Part shown: one piece after another, positions 42,969 to 52,262 of the stretch
Layout of the letters: each line of letters begins with the position of its first letter
How positions within the stretch are numbered: the stretch's first letter is position 1
Assembly: GCA_016713105.1 (NCBI GenBank)
Contig: JADJPS010000004.1
Location: 124,001 to 188,000, forward strand
DNA: 64,000 bases
Direction of reading: 5' to 3'
Source: Devosia sp.
GTDB taxonomy: Bacteria > Pseudomonadota > Alphaproteobacteria > Rhizobiales > Devosiaceae
Program-made: the position numbers and the translations under genes
Notes under the pieces: generated by a model
What the model was told of the DNA's origin: nothing
The model's database searches: none
What the model saw: only the letters and a program-made list of their open reading frames with translations

Positions 42969-44132
42969 ATGGAGCTCATTACCTCGACCGACGTGCTCGC
43001 CGCCTTCTGTGCGCGTGCCGCCGGCTATGATTTCGTGACGGTCGATACCGAGTTCCTGCGTGAGACCACCTACTGGCCCAAGCTGTGCCTGCTGCAGGTC
43101 GCCACTCTCGACGAGGCGGTGCTTGTCGATCCGCTGGCGCCTGGGCTCGACCTCCAGCCCTTCCTCGAACTGCTCGCCAACGAGAAGGTCCGCAAGGTCT
43201 TCCATGCCGCGCGGCAGGATATCGAGATCTTCGTCAAGCTGACCGGCAAGGTGCCTGCCAACATCTTCGACACCCAGGTGGCCGGCTCGGTCTGCGGCTT
43301 CGGCGACAGCGTCTCCTATGACAATCTGGTGCGCTCGATCACCGGGGTCGAGCTCGACAAGTCGTCGCGCTTCACCGACTGGGCGGCGCGACCGCTGAGC
43401 GACAAGCAGAAGGTCTATGCGCTCGCCGACGTCACTCATCTGCGCGATGTCTACGCCGCGCTGGTCAAGCAGGTCGACGATACCGGCCGCTGGGACTGGG
43501 TCGAGGATGAACTGGCAGTGCTCGAATCCATCCATACCTATGTGGTCCAGCCCGAGCACGCCTGGGAGCGGCTCAAGGCCAAGCTCAACAAGCCGCGCGA
43601 CGTCGCGGCGCTGAAGGCGCTTGCCGCCTGGCGTGAACGGCGGGCACAGGACAGCGACCAGCCGCGCAGCCGCATCCTCAAGGACGATGCCCTGGTCGAA
43701 CTGGCCATGCAGCGTCCGACCGCGCCCGAGGCCTTCGACAAGCTGCGCGCCGTGCAGCGCGGCTATGGCCGCTCGTCTGCGGCCGGCGAGATCGTCGCCA
43801 TCATCAAGGAGATCGAGGCGCTTCCCAAGGCCGACCTGCCCAAGCTGCCCGACCGCTACCGCGGTCCGTCGCCCAAGGGCGCTGTCGGCGACCTGGTGCG
43901 CGTGCTGCTCAAGTCGGTCGCCGAGGACAATCGCGTCGCCTCACGCATCATCGCCACCTCCGACGAGATCGATGCCCTGGTGCTCGACGACGATGCCGAT
44001 GTGCCGGCCCTCAAGGGCTGGCGGCGCAAGCTGTTCGGCGACAAGGCCCTGGCGCTCAAGCACGGACGCATAGGACTCGCCGCCGGCAAGGGCGGCGTGA
44101 TCGAGATCGAGATCATCGACGACGACGAATGA
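42969..44132 (+). CDS. rnd: Ribonuclease D
   Basis: 3'-5' exonuclease that trims tRNA precursors. The 387-residue protein has the DEDDy exonuclease sites FVTVDTEFLRETTYWP, HAARQDIEIF and YALADVTHLRDVYAAL, followed by an HRDC domain (KPRDVAALKALAAWRERRAQ) and a C-terminal extension ending in an acidic tail. ATG at 42969 (MELITSTDVLAAF) is chosen; an in-frame start at 42849 would overlap the divergent promoter region. It is followed by a long hairpin and MntA/HepT locus 2. Confidence 0.95.
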   Translation: MELITSTDVLAAFCARAAGYDFVTVDTEFLRETTYWPKLCLLQVATLDEAVLVDPLAPGLDLQPFLELLANEKVRKVFHAARQDIEIFVKLTGKVPANIFDTQVAGSVCGFGDSVSYDNLVRSITGVELDKSSRFTDWAARPLSDKQKVYALADVTHLRDVYAALVKQVDDTGRWDWVEDELAVLESIHTYVVQPEHAWERLKAKLNKPRDVAALKALAAWRERRAQDSDQPRSRILKDDALVELAMQRPTAPEAFDKLRAVQRGYGRSSAAGEIVAIIKEIEALPKADLPKLPDRYRGPSPKGAVGDLVRVLLKSVAEDNRVASRIIATSDEIDALVLDDDADVPALKGWRRKLFGDKALALKHGRIGLAAGKGGVIEIEIIDDDE

Positions 44133-44200
44133 GAATCTCCCCGAGGGGGCGAGTCGTCCGCTGGACCCATCCGAGGTTCGAACGCAGCCCGCCCGTCGCC

Positions 44201-44247
44201 CGCCACGGTGACCCCGTCAAACCGGGGGGCGGGGTCCTCGGGTGGCG
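44201..44247. terminator. Two-tier hairpin after rnd
   Basis: Outer arms CGCCAC (44201-44206) and GTGGCG (44242-44247) enclose inner arms GACCCCG (44210-44216) and CGGGGTC (44230-44236). No T-run follows. It lies between rnd and the mntA start at 44293 and may end the rnd transcript or shape the leader of mntA. Confidence 0.45.
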
Positions 44248-44292
44248 AAAGCACCCGCGAAATGCTACATGTCCCGCAGTCGAGGTCCGATC

Positions 44293-44598
44293 ATGCGCGA
44301 CATCGCCCGCGAAGAACTCATCGCCGAACTGCTGCGGTTGAAGCCGGAGCTCGAAAGGGGAGGCGTCAGGCACATGGCGCTGTTCGGCTCGCGGGCGCGC
44401 CGCGACAACCGCCCCGACAGCGACATCGACCTGATCGTCGATCTCGATGAGAGTCGTGGCCTGTCGCTCCTCGACATCGTCGGCTTTCACAACCTGGTGG
44501 AGGACCGCATCGGCCTGCCGGCGCACATCACCACGCGAGGCAGCCTCGAGGGCAGGTTCAAGCAAAGGGTCGAACGCGATCAGGTGGCCGTATTTTGA
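44293..44598 (+). CDS. mntA: MntA-type minimal nucleotidyltransferase (antitoxin), locus 2
   Basis: A 101-residue minimal nucleotidyltransferase with MALFGSRARRDNRPDSDIDL, the Gly-Ser and Asp-x-Asp sites, followed by IVDLDESRGLSLLDIV and FKQRVERDQVAVF at the end. GAGG precedes the ATG at 44293. It differs strongly from locus 1 (only short motifs shared), so the two pairs were probably acquired separately. The hepT-type frame starts on its stop codon. The pair interrupts the rnd-ppx-ppk-hdaA neighbourhood usual in Hyphomicrobiales. Confidence 0.85.
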   Translation: MRDIAREELIAELLRLKPELERGGVRHMALFGSRARRDNRPDSDIDLIVDLDESRGLSLLDIVGFHNLVEDRIGLPAHITTRGSLEGRFKQRVERDQVAVF

Positions 44599-44926
44599 GC
44601 AGCGACGCAGACGCGCGCTATGGCGACTGGAGCATATCCAGGTAGCCGCCCTGCAGATCAGAACGTTGCTGAAAGACAGGGTGGTCGCCGACCTACGAAC
44701 GGATTTCGTCGTTAGGGCCGCCTATGAACGCCTGATCGAGATCATAGGTGAAGCATCGCGCCACATCCCCGCCGAATGGAAGGCGCAACATCCCGACGTA
44801 CCCTGGCAGCAGGTTCACGGTATCGGGAACATCCTGCGTCACGTCTACCACTCGGTTCAACCCGACGTGCTCTGGAACATCTACGAGGACGACCTCGGTC
44901 CCTCGAACGTGCCGTCGATGCGATGA
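44595..44926 (+). pseudogene. hepT: HepT-type HEPN protein, -1 frameshift near its start, locus 2
   Basis: A DUF86 protein of about 110 residues if one base is restored. A TTG at 44595 overlapping the mntA stop starts MSSDADAR, but the frame closes at a TAG after 16 codons. The conserved body WRLEHIQVAALQIRTLLKDR, ERLIEIIGEASRHI and GIGNILRHVYHSVQPDVLW lies one frame over. One base is missing in the GC alternation near 44612-44620. In this subgroup Arg of R-x4-H-x-Y is replaced in the GN.LRH.Y form, so activity is uncertain even if intact. Confidence 0.82.
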
Positions 44927-44941
44927 TTGCAGCCTACGGCC

Positions 44942-46479
44942 CTATCCCGTAACCACCGCAGTCCCCTTGATTCCCGCCACCCCGGCCAGTTGTTCCAGCC
45001 GGCCGCGAAGGTGCTCGCCGTCGAGAAACGCCAGTTCCGGCGCCAGCCGCAGGTGCAGCACGCCCTTTTCGAGCGCGAAGCGGGTCTTTTCCAGCACCCC
45101 CGGCATGGCGGCCGACATCGGGTAGGCCACCCGCATTGCGGCGCCCAGCAGGCGGGCGCGCTGGCTCGCGATCGGACCCGCCAAAGCCAGCACGTCCTGG
45201 CTGATCGACTTCTGCTTCAGCCCCATGTAGCGCACGGCCAGCACTTCGGCGAGGAAGGCGCGGCCGGGGTGGTCGACGCCGGTCATCGAGCCATAGGCCA
45301 CCATGTCGACGGCCTGCTCGCCGCGATAGTCGGGATGGCCACGCCAGCCGATGTCGGCCAGCAGGCAGGCGACCGTGCGCAGCCGCTTTTCCGCGGCCGT
45401 CTCGACGATACCGAGGGAGTTCAGCAGGCCTGCGGTGAAGTCGACGAGGTCGTCGGCGTGCTGCGGCGCGCGCGAGCGCAGCACGTTCATTTCCTCGGCC
45501 GCCTGGATCAACGGGTCGAGTCCGCGCTCCCGCTCGGCCAGCAGCCCATAGAGATAGCCTTCGCGCACCCCGAGTGCCGAGAAGATGACCGCATCGAAGC
45601 GGCCGGCCTTCAGGACCTCGATCATCACGGCCGCCCCGTAGGGCACCAGTTCGCGTCGTCCCGAACTGGCGATCTCGGCGCCCGGATACGGCTTTCCGGC
45701 GGCACTGGCCGCGACGACTTCCTCGCACAGCTTGAGGAGGTCGGCAGCGCGGGTGGTATAGTGCTGCACCATGTGCAGCGGATAGCCGCGCAGGATCTGG
45801 TGCACCTTGGCCAGCGACCGCCAGGTGCCGCCGATGGCGCAGAAGGTGCCCCCCTGCCCCCGGAGCAGCTCGGATTTCTTCAGCCGCTGCCGTGCAACCG
45901 TGAGCGCTCGTGCGGGCCCGTTCTGGGAATCGTCCTGGAGGCGGCTCACCCCCAGTTCGTGCGTCTCGCCGGTCAGATCGAGGCCGACCGGATCATCGAC
46001 AGCTCCAGGCTGCCACCGCCGAGATCGCCCACCAGGCCCGCGAAATCCGGCATTCCGGAGATGGCGCCGAGCGCCGCGAAGTGCGCCTCCTCCTCCCCGC
46101 TGAGCACGTTGACCGTCGCCCCCATCAATTCCTCGACCGCCGACACGAAGCTCGCCGAGTTCTCGGCGTCGCGCACTGCCGAGGATGCGAGGACGTAGGA
46201 CTTGCCGACCTTCATGAGCCTGCACACCAGCGCGAAGCGCTGGATGGCGGTCAGGGCCCGGTCGATGTTCTCATAGGCGATCCGGCCGGTCTGGGCGAGA
46301 CCGCGGCCGAGCGAGCATGCCGACTTCTCGTTGTAGAGCGCCGTCAGTGAGCGGGCGTGGCGCTCGTAGACGACAAGGCGCACCGAGTTCGATCCGATAT
46401 CGAGCACGGCCACCGGGCGAGCGCCCTTGATTCGGCCCTGCGCGGTGGGGTCGGCGTCGACGCCCCAGTATTGGTTCAC
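44942..46479 (-). pseudogene. ppx: Exopolyphosphatase, -1 frameshift
   Basis: Degrades polyphosphate or pppGpp; the full product would be about 512 residues. GTG at 46479 overlaps the ppk stop. Frame 1 holds the ASKHA fold: VAVLDIGSNSVRLVVYER, SSAVRDAENSASFV and GDLGGGSLEL. The frame then shifts by one missing base near 45991-46006, and frame 2 carries DPVGLDLTGETHELG, CAIGGTWRSLAKVHQ, GVREGYLYGLLAERER and the C-terminal HD-like part. Pairing with ppk by overlap is the usual arrangement in Hyphomicrobiales. As the gene is widely kept, a sequencing error is a good alternative. Confidence 0.88.
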
Positions 46480-48644
46480 TCGTCACTGTCCTCGCTGTCG
46501 CGCCTGGAGGCGCTGCCGCGGCCTGAAAGGCTCGCGTTGGTCATGAAATACTCGTGCGCACTGAAGGGCTCATCTCCCTCCTGGAGCCGCACGCGATCCG
46601 AGCTGCCGTCGGGCAACACTTCCCAGCTCTGCTGGTTGTCCTTGAGGTAGGTCACCATCATCCGGTCGAGGATCTGCTTATGCACGGTCTTGTTGAGGAT
46701 GGGAACCATCACCTCGACCCGCCAGTCGAGGTTGCGCTGCATGATATCGGCCGAACTCATGTAGACCTTTGCCTTGCGCGAAGGCATCGGCTCGCCCTGC
46801 CCGAAACAGAAGATGCGCGAGTGCTCGAGGAAGCGCCCGACCAGCGACTTCACCCGGATATTGTCCGAGAATCCCGGAATGCCGGGCCTGAGGCAGCAGA
46901 TGCCGCGCACGATCAGTTCGATCTTCACGCCCTTCTGGCTGGCGTCGTAGAGTGCGTCGATGATCTCGGGATCGACCAGCGCATTCATCTTGAGCCAGAT
47001 GCTGGCCGGCTCGCCCCGTTCGGCGTGCCCCACCTCCCGGGTGATGCAGTCGAGCAGCGTCTGCCTGAGTGTCACCGGCGAGAAGGCGATCGCCTCCATC
47101 TCGGTTGGGCGCGCGTAGCCGGTGATGAAGTTGAACACGCGGCTGACGTCGCGGGTGATCGAGGGCTCGGTGGTGAAGTAGCTGAGGTCGGTGTAGATCT
47201 TGGCCGTGATCGGGTGGTAGTTGCCGGTCCCGAGGTGGCAGTAGCTGACCAGCTTGCCGGCCTCCCGGCGCACCACCAGGCTCATCTTGGCGTGGGTCTT
47301 CAGCTCGATGAAGCCGAACACCACCTGCGCGCCGGCCCGCTCGAGGTCGCGCGCCCAGCGGATATTGGCCTCCTCGTCGAAGCGCGCCTTGAGTTCGACC
47401 AGCGCCGTCACCGACTTGCCGGCCTCGGCCGCCTGCACCAGCGCCTTGACGATCGGGCTGTCGCGCGAGGTGCGGTAGAGCGTCTGCTTGATCGCGACCA
47501 CGTCGGGGTCGCGCGCCGCCTGCATCAGGAACTGCGCTACCACGTCGAAACTCTCGAACGGGTGATGGACGAGCAGGTCCTTGGCCCGGATCGCGGCGAA
47601 GATATCGCCACTGTAGTCGCGAATCCGCTCCGGGTAGCGTGGCAGGTAGGGCTCGAACTTGAGGTCGGGTCGGTTGATCTCGCAGATCCGCGAGGCATCG
47701 GCGAGCCCCAGGAAGCCCTCCACCTCGAACGTGTCGGTGGCCTCGACGCCAAGCCGCTCGGAGATGTGGCGCCTGAGCGCCCGGGGCATCTTCTTTTCGA
47801 TCTCGAGCCGGATCACCTGCCCGCGTCGACGCTGCCGAAGCGCAGACTCGTACTCCACCACCAGGTCCGCGGCCTCGTCGTCGATCTCGATCTCGGTGTC
47901 GCGGATGATGCGGAAGGCACCCGAGCCGGTCACCTCGTAGCCGGGGAACATCTTGGTGATGAACAGGTTGATCATGGTGTCGACGGTCACGACCTCGACC
48001 CGGTTCTCCCGCGTCAGTTCGGTGGGCAGGGTCACGAAGCGATCGAGGTTGGACGGCACGCGCACCAAGGCCGTCAGCGTCTGCGTCGTTCCGGGGCGCG
48101 CCATCTCGAAGGCGAGCGTGAATCCGAGGTTGGGGATGAACGGAAACGGGTGCGCCGGATCCACCGCGATCGGGGTGAGCACCGGGAAGACCTCCTCCCG
48201 ATAGAGCTTCTGCAGGTACTGCACCTGGTCCGGGCTGAGGTCGTTTGCCTCGTGAATCACCACGTCGCGGGCGAACAGTTCCTCGCGCAGCTGCTGCCAG
48301 TGGTCCTGCTGCTCGAGGTGCAGGTGCTGGGCGAGGTTGGCGATCTCCTCGAGTTGCTCGGCGGGTGTGAGCCCGTCGGCGCTCTGTTTCATCATTCCGG
48401 CCCGCAACTGGCCCTTCAGCCCGGCCACCCGCACCATGAAGAACTCGTCGAGGTTGTTCGCCGAGATCGACACGAAGCGCAGCCGCTCGAGCAGCGGGTG
48501 GTTGATGTTCCCCGCCTCCTCCAGCACGCGCATGTTGAACTGCAGCCAGCTCACCTCGCGGTTGACGAAGCGGGCCGGGCTGTGGCGCAACTCGGTCACG
48601 TCGGGGGCGGTGGCGGGTTCGGCGATTTCGCTGATCTCATTCAT
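46476..48644 (-). CDS. ppk1: Polyphosphate kinase 1
   Basis: Reversibly polymerises ATP gamma-phosphate into polyphosphate. The 722-residue protein has the four-domain plan: N-domain (FVNREVSWLQFNMRVLEEA and VSISANNLDEFFMVR), head domain, and two PLD-like C domains. The autophosphorylated His sits in SYCHLGTGNYHP; the second conserved block is IELIVRGICCLRPGIPGFSDN. ATG at 48644. The stop overlaps the ppx start, and the start overlaps the hdaA end by eight bases. Confidence 0.97.
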   Translation of the reverse strand: MNEISEIAEPATAPDVTELRHSPARFVNREVSWLQFNMRVLEEAGNINHPLLERLRFVSISANNLDEFFMVRVAGLKGQLRAGMMKQSADGLTPAEQLEEIANLAQHLHLEQQDHWQQLREELFARDVVIHEANDLSPDQVQYLQKLYREEVFPVLTPIAVDPAHPFPFIPNLGFTLAFEMARPGTTQTLTALVRVPSNLDRFVTLPTELTRENRVEVVTVDTMINLFITKMFPGYEVTGSGAFRIIRDTEIEIDDEAADLVVEYESALRQRRRGQVIRLEIEKKMPRALRRHISERLGVEATDTFEVEGFLGLADASRICEINRPDLKFEPYLPRYPERIRDYSGDIFAAIRAKDLLVHHPFESFDVVAQFLMQAARDPDVVAIKQTLYRTSRDSPIVKALVQAAEAGKSVTALVELKARFDEEANIRWARDLERAGAQVVFGFIELKTHAKMSLVVRREAGKLVSYCHLGTGNYHPITAKIYTDLSYFTTEPSITRDVSRVFNFITGYARPTEMEAIAFSPVTLRQTLLDCITREVGHAERGEPASIWLKMNALVDPEIIDALYDASQKGVKIELIVRGICCLRPGIPGFSDNIRVKSLVGRFLEHSRIFCFGQGEPMPSRKAKVYMSSADIMQRNLDWRVEVMVPILNKTVHKQILDRMMVTYLKDNQQSWEVLPDGSSDRVRLQEGDEPFSAHEYFMTNASLSGRGSASRRDSEDSDE

Positions 48645-49383
48645 CGTGGTTTGCCTCGTCGGCGAATTCGAGTTCCATCTGGCCGTCGTCTCGTTCGACG
48701 CCGCGCTGCCTCAGCGCTTCGGCTGCGATGCTCCTGGTAATGGCCGTGCCGCGCTCCAGCGCCATGCGATCCATCAACTGCGTCAGCGCAACCGCTTCCT
48801 CCGGGGAGCGTTCCATGCGCGCCACGATGTAGGCTATGAGCTTCGGCTCAACGGCAACCTGTCGGTCGCCGAACAATTTCACGAACATCTGTGACAATTG
48901 GATGTCGTCGCTCACTGCCACGTCGAAATGCGCCGCGAGTCGGGCCCGCGACTTCAAATCATCGGTTGCGAACGGCCAGTTGGCAACTGCGGTCCGGGCC
49001 GTCAGCAGCATCGGCCGGCGATCGCGCATCGACTGGTTGATGAGATGGAACAGCGCCGCCTCGTCGTAGCCGGAGCGGTCCGCATCCTCGAGCACCAGCG
49101 GCATGTCGCCCCCGGCCCGCGACAGCATCTCGGCTGTCCCGGGCGTGGCGTAGATGGCGCCGGCCCGCTCCGCCCAGATGCGGGCCAGGTGCGACTTGCC
49201 GGCGCTCGCCGGACCTTCCAGCAGGGTCAGCGGTCCCGGCCAGCGGGGATGCGAGAGGATGTGCGCGTAGGCCAGCCGGTTGCCGTCGCCGACGATGAAG
49301 TCGTCCTCGGCATGCGAGGGATCATGGCCCAGATCCAGCGCCAGCTGGCCGGGTTGGCCGTCGGGAAGGTCGGGCTGCGTCAT
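48637..49383 (-). CDS. hdaA: DnaA-inactivator homologue HdaA (AAA+ ATPase)
   Basis: A 248-residue DnaA-related AAA+ protein. In Caulobacter HdaA works with the sliding clamp to stimulate ATP hydrolysis by DnaA and prevent over-initiation. Features are the N-terminal QLALDLGHD, which resembles the clamp-binding motif of Hda proteins, Walker A GPASAGKSHLARIW, the Walker B-like PLVLEDADRSGYDE, and the DnaA-like AAA lid (MERSPEEAVALTQLMDR). ATG at 49383 overlaps the permease stop by ATGA. It sits between the AI-2E-type permease and ppk, a conserved position. Confidence 0.9.
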   Translation of the reverse strand: MTQPDLPDGQPGQLALDLGHDPSHAEDDFIVGDGNRLAYAHILSHPRWPGPLTLLEGPASAGKSHLARIWAERAGAIYATPGTAEMLSRAGGDMPLVLEDADRSGYDEAALFHLINQSMRDRRPMLLTARTAVANWPFATDDLKSRARLAAHFDVAVSDDIQLSQMFVKLFGDRQVAVEPKLIAYIVARMERSPEEAVALTQLMDRMALERGTAITRSIAAEALRQRGVERDDGQMELEFADEANHDE

Positions 49384-50516
49384 GTCGCCTTGGTCGTGCG
49401 TCGCTTTGGCGCGGCTGCCGGCTTGGGGGGTGCAGTGGGAGGCGGCGGCGCATCGTCGAGGCCCAGGTAGAGGCTCGATGCCTGGTAGCGGTGCAGCGCA
49501 TAACGGGTCAGCACGCCGCTGATTGCCGCCAGCGGCACGGCCAGCAGCAGTCCCACGAAGCCGAACAGCAGCGCGAAGGCGAACAGCGCGAACATCAGCC
49601 AGACCGGATTGATGTTGATGCTCTGTCCGACGAGCTTGGGGTAAAGGATGTTGGCCTCGAGGAACTGCCCGACGAGGTAGATGGCGAGGATGATCAGCAC
49701 AAACACCCACTGGTCCGGCCAGAACTGCACCAGGGCCACCGTCATCGACAGGGCAAAGCCGGTCAGGAACCCGACATAGGGAACGAAACTGAGCAGGCCC
49801 CCGATCAAGCCGATGGCGAGACCGAAGTTGAGCCCCGCAAGGGTCAGTGCCGTCGCATAGTAGACGCACAGCACCAGGATGACGCCGCCCTGGCCGCGGA
49901 TCACGCCGGCCATGGCGCGGTCGATATCGCCGAGGATGCCGCGGATCTCCGCCTGGTGCTGGCGCGGCAGCAGTTGGTCGGCCTTCGCCATCATCCCCTC
50001 CCAGTCGACCAGCAGGTAGTAGGCGACGACCGGGGTGATGAACAGCACGGCGATGGTATTCAGCACCGTCAGCCCGCTCTGCGCCAGCGTCGCGGTCACG
50101 AGGCCGGCGAACTCGACGCCGCGGCCGATCAGGTCGGCAAGGCTCCCCTCGAGCTGGGCGGCACGTTCCGGCCCCAGCCACTCGTTGAGCTGCGGCGCCC
50201 AGGTCTGCAGCAGCGCCTGCAGGTCGCCGACATAGCTGGGCAGCCGCCCGATCAGGTCGGCCACCTGCTGGGCCACCAGCGGCACCAAGGACAGCAGCAG
50301 GCCGGCAACGACCGCGATCAGCAGCGCCAGGACGACCATCGAGCCCCAGGTGCGGCCGACGTGCCATTTCTGCAACCAGTTGACCACCGGGTTCAGGAGG
50401 TAGGCCAGCGCCAGGCCGACGACGAACGGCAGCAGGATGGAGCGGAACACCCACAGCAGCAGGATGGCGGCAAAGAACAACCCGACACACACAAGCACTT
50501 GATCGCGAAGCGTCAT
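49380..50516 (-). CDS. AI-2E family transporter (PerM/TqsA-type permease)
   Basis: A 378-residue inner-membrane protein with about eight helices of the AI-2E exporter family. Hallmarks are the paired N-terminal helices (VLVCVGLFFAAILLLWVFRS), the loop VVAYYLLVDWEGM, GLLSFVPYVGF and the long C-terminal helices ending SGVLTRYALHRY, then a Pro/Ala/Lys-rich tail. Substrates of alphaproteobacterial members are mostly unknown. ATG at 50516; TTG at 50519 is possible. Divergent from purM with 85 bp between. Confidence 0.92.
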   Translation of the reverse strand: MTLRDQVLVCVGLFFAAILLLWVFRSILLPFVVGLALAYLLNPVVNWLQKWHVGRTWGSMVVLALLIAVVAGLLLSLVPLVAQQVADLIGRLPSYVGDLQALLQTWAPQLNEWLGPERAAQLEGSLADLIGRGVEFAGLVTATLAQSGLTVLNTIAVLFITPVVAYYLLVDWEGMMAKADQLLPRQHQAEIRGILGDIDRAMAGVIRGQGGVILVLCVYYATALTLAGLNFGLAIGLIGGLLSFVPYVGFLTGFALSMTVALVQFWPDQWVFVLIILAIYLVGQFLEANILYPKLVGQSININPVWLMFALFAFALLFGFVGLLLAVPLAAISGVLTRYALHRYQASSLYLGLDDAPPPPTAPPKPAAAPKRRTTKAT

Positions 50517-50601
50517 CAACAGGGCATCTCTTGCGTGAGTGGGGTGGAGCGGCTATCAGCGCAGCAGTTGTCTGCGGCCCAGGGAATTCCGGTTCAACCC
50601 C

Positions 50602-51678
50602 ATGTCCGACGCGCAAAACCTGCCATCAAACGGTCTCTCGTACAAGCAGGCCGGTGTCGACATCGATGCCGGAAATGCCCTTGTCGAGGCGATCAAGCCT
50701 GCCGTTCGCTCCACCCGCAGGTCCGGCGCGGATGCCGAGATCGGCGGCTTCGGCGGACTGTTCGACCTGAAGGCCGCCGGCTTCGTCGACCCGATCCTGG
50801 TGGCCGCCAATGACGGGGTCGGCACCAAGCTCAGGATCGCCATCGAGACGGGCAGCCATTCGACCATCGGGCAGGATCTCGTCGCGATGTGCGTCAACGA
50901 CATTGTCGTGCAAGGCGCCGAGCCCCTGTTCTTCCTCGACTACTTCGCCACCGGCCGGCTCGACGTCGCCACCGGCACCGCGATCGTCGAAGGCATCGCC
51001 GAGGGTTGCCGGATCGCCGGGTGCGCGCTCATCGGCGGCGAAACCGCCGAGATGCCGGGGATGTACTCGGGCAAGGATTACGACCTTGCCGGCTTTGCCG
51101 TTGGTGCCGCAGAACGTGGCACGCTGCTGCCGCGCGACGACCTCATGGCCGGCGACGTGCTTGTCGCCATCGCCTCCTCGGGTGTGCATTCCAACGGCTA
51201 TTCGCTGGTCAGGAAGATCGTCGAGATCTCGGGCATCGACTGGTATCTGCCGGCCCCGTTCGACGAACGCAGGACCCTCTCGGAGGCGCTGCTCACGCCC
51301 ACCCGCATCTATGTCAAGCCCCTGCTCTCCGCCCTCAGGGCCGGTATCGGCATCAAGGCGCTGGCCCACATTACCGGCGGCGGCTTCATTGACAACATCC
51401 CGCGCGTCCTGCCCGAAACCCTTGCGGCTCACGTCGAGCTGTCGCGCATCAATGTGCCGCGCGTCTTCGCCTGGCTCGCCCGCGTCGGGGGCATGGACCA
51501 GCGCGAGATGCTGCGCACCTTCAACTGCGGTGTCGGCATGCTGTGCGCCGTGGCGAAGGACGATGCCGAGAGACTCGTCACCCATCTCGCCGCCGTCGGC
51601 GAATCCGCCGCGATCATTGGCGAGCTGACGGCCCGCACCGGCGAACCGGTGACCTTCAGCGGCAGTCTCGTGCTGTGA
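50602..51678 (+). CDS. purM: Phosphoribosylformylglycinamidine cyclo-ligase
   Basis: Closes the imidazole ring of AIR in de novo purine synthesis. The 358-residue protein has SYKQAGVDIDAGNALVEAIK at the start, the catalytic glycine-rich NDGVGTKLRIA, the GGETAEMPGMY block, and HITGGGFIDNIPRVLP. ATG at 50602 (MSDAQNLPSNG) is chosen; the frame start at 50539 is unsupported. The stop overlaps the purN start (GTGA), the usual coupling. Confidence 0.97.
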   Translation: MSDAQNLPSNGLSYKQAGVDIDAGNALVEAIKPAVRSTRRSGADAEIGGFGGLFDLKAAGFVDPILVAANDGVGTKLRIAIETGSHSTIGQDLVAMCVNDIVVQGAEPLFFLDYFATGRLDVATGTAIVEGIAEGCRIAGCALIGGETAEMPGMYSGKDYDLAGFAVGAAERGTLLPRDDLMAGDVLVAIASSGVHSNGYSLVRKIVEISGIDWYLPAPFDERRTLSEALLTPTRIYVKPLLSALRAGIGIKALAHITGGGFIDNIPRVLPETLAAHVELSRINVPRVFAWLARVGGMDQREMLRTFNCGVGMLCAVAKDDAERLVTHLAAVGESAAIIGELTARTGEPVTFSGSLVL

Positions 51679-52261
51679 AGAAGCGCGTCGCCATCCTCAT
51701 TTCCGGGCGCGGCTCGAACATGAGCGCGCTGATCGAGGCCGCGCGCGACCCCACCTACCCGGCCCAGATCGTCGGCGTGTTCTCCAATGTCCCCGATGCG
51801 CCGGGCCTCGCAGCGGCGGCCAGCTACGGCATCCCTACGGCCTGGCGCTGGCACAAGGACTACCCGAGCCGCATCGGCTTCGAGCTGGCCATCGGCGACG
51901 TGCTGAAGCTCTGGCGCCCGGACTTCGTCGCCCTGGCCGGCTTCATGCGGCTGCTGACGCCGGAGTTCACACGCAAGTGGCAGGGTCGGATGATCAACAT
52001 CCACCCCTCGCTGCTCCCGGCCTTCCGGGGCTGCACACGCACGAGCAGGCGTTGGCCGCCGGCGTCACCGAGCATGGCTGCACCGTGCATTTCGTGACGC
52101 CCGGGATGGACGAAGGACCGGCGATCCTGCAGGCGAAGGTCCCGGTCCAGCCGGGCGACACCGCCGAGACCCTTGCCGCGCGCGTGCTTGCCGAGGAACA
52201 CCGGATCTACCCCGAGGCCCTCGCCATGCTGGCTCGCGGCGAGGTCGCTTTCCCCGGCTGA
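51675..52261 (+). pseudogene. purN: Phosphoribosylglycinamide formyltransferase, -1 frameshift
   Basis: Formylates GAR with 10-formyl-tetrahydrofolate; about 195 residues if one base is restored. The GTG at 51675 starts VKKRVAILISGRGSNMSALI. Frame 1 continues to MINIHPSLLPAFRG, with the catalytic Asn and His. In a G4 run (near 52025-52031) one base is missing, and the end HTHEQALAAGVTEHGCTVHF, then PGMDEGPAILQ, lies in the next frame. The product as written would lose the catalytic Asp. Because purN is near-essential without purT, a read error is likely. Confidence 0.92.
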
Positions 52262-52262
52262 G

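Noticed and set aside
44165..44195. tRNA-like T-arm (GGTTCGAA) after rnd
   Set aside because: The flanking bases do not pair as a T stem and no D-arm, anticodon arm or acceptor stem can be built around it.
46554..48740. 728-codon open frame on the plus strand
   Set aside because: Antisense to ppk, same compositional artefact, no recognisable domain or ribosome site.
48637..50616. 659-codon frame covering hdaA and the antisense-like upstream part
   Set aside because: Only the part from 49383 is coding; the extension is an out-of-frame reading of the AI-2E permease gene.
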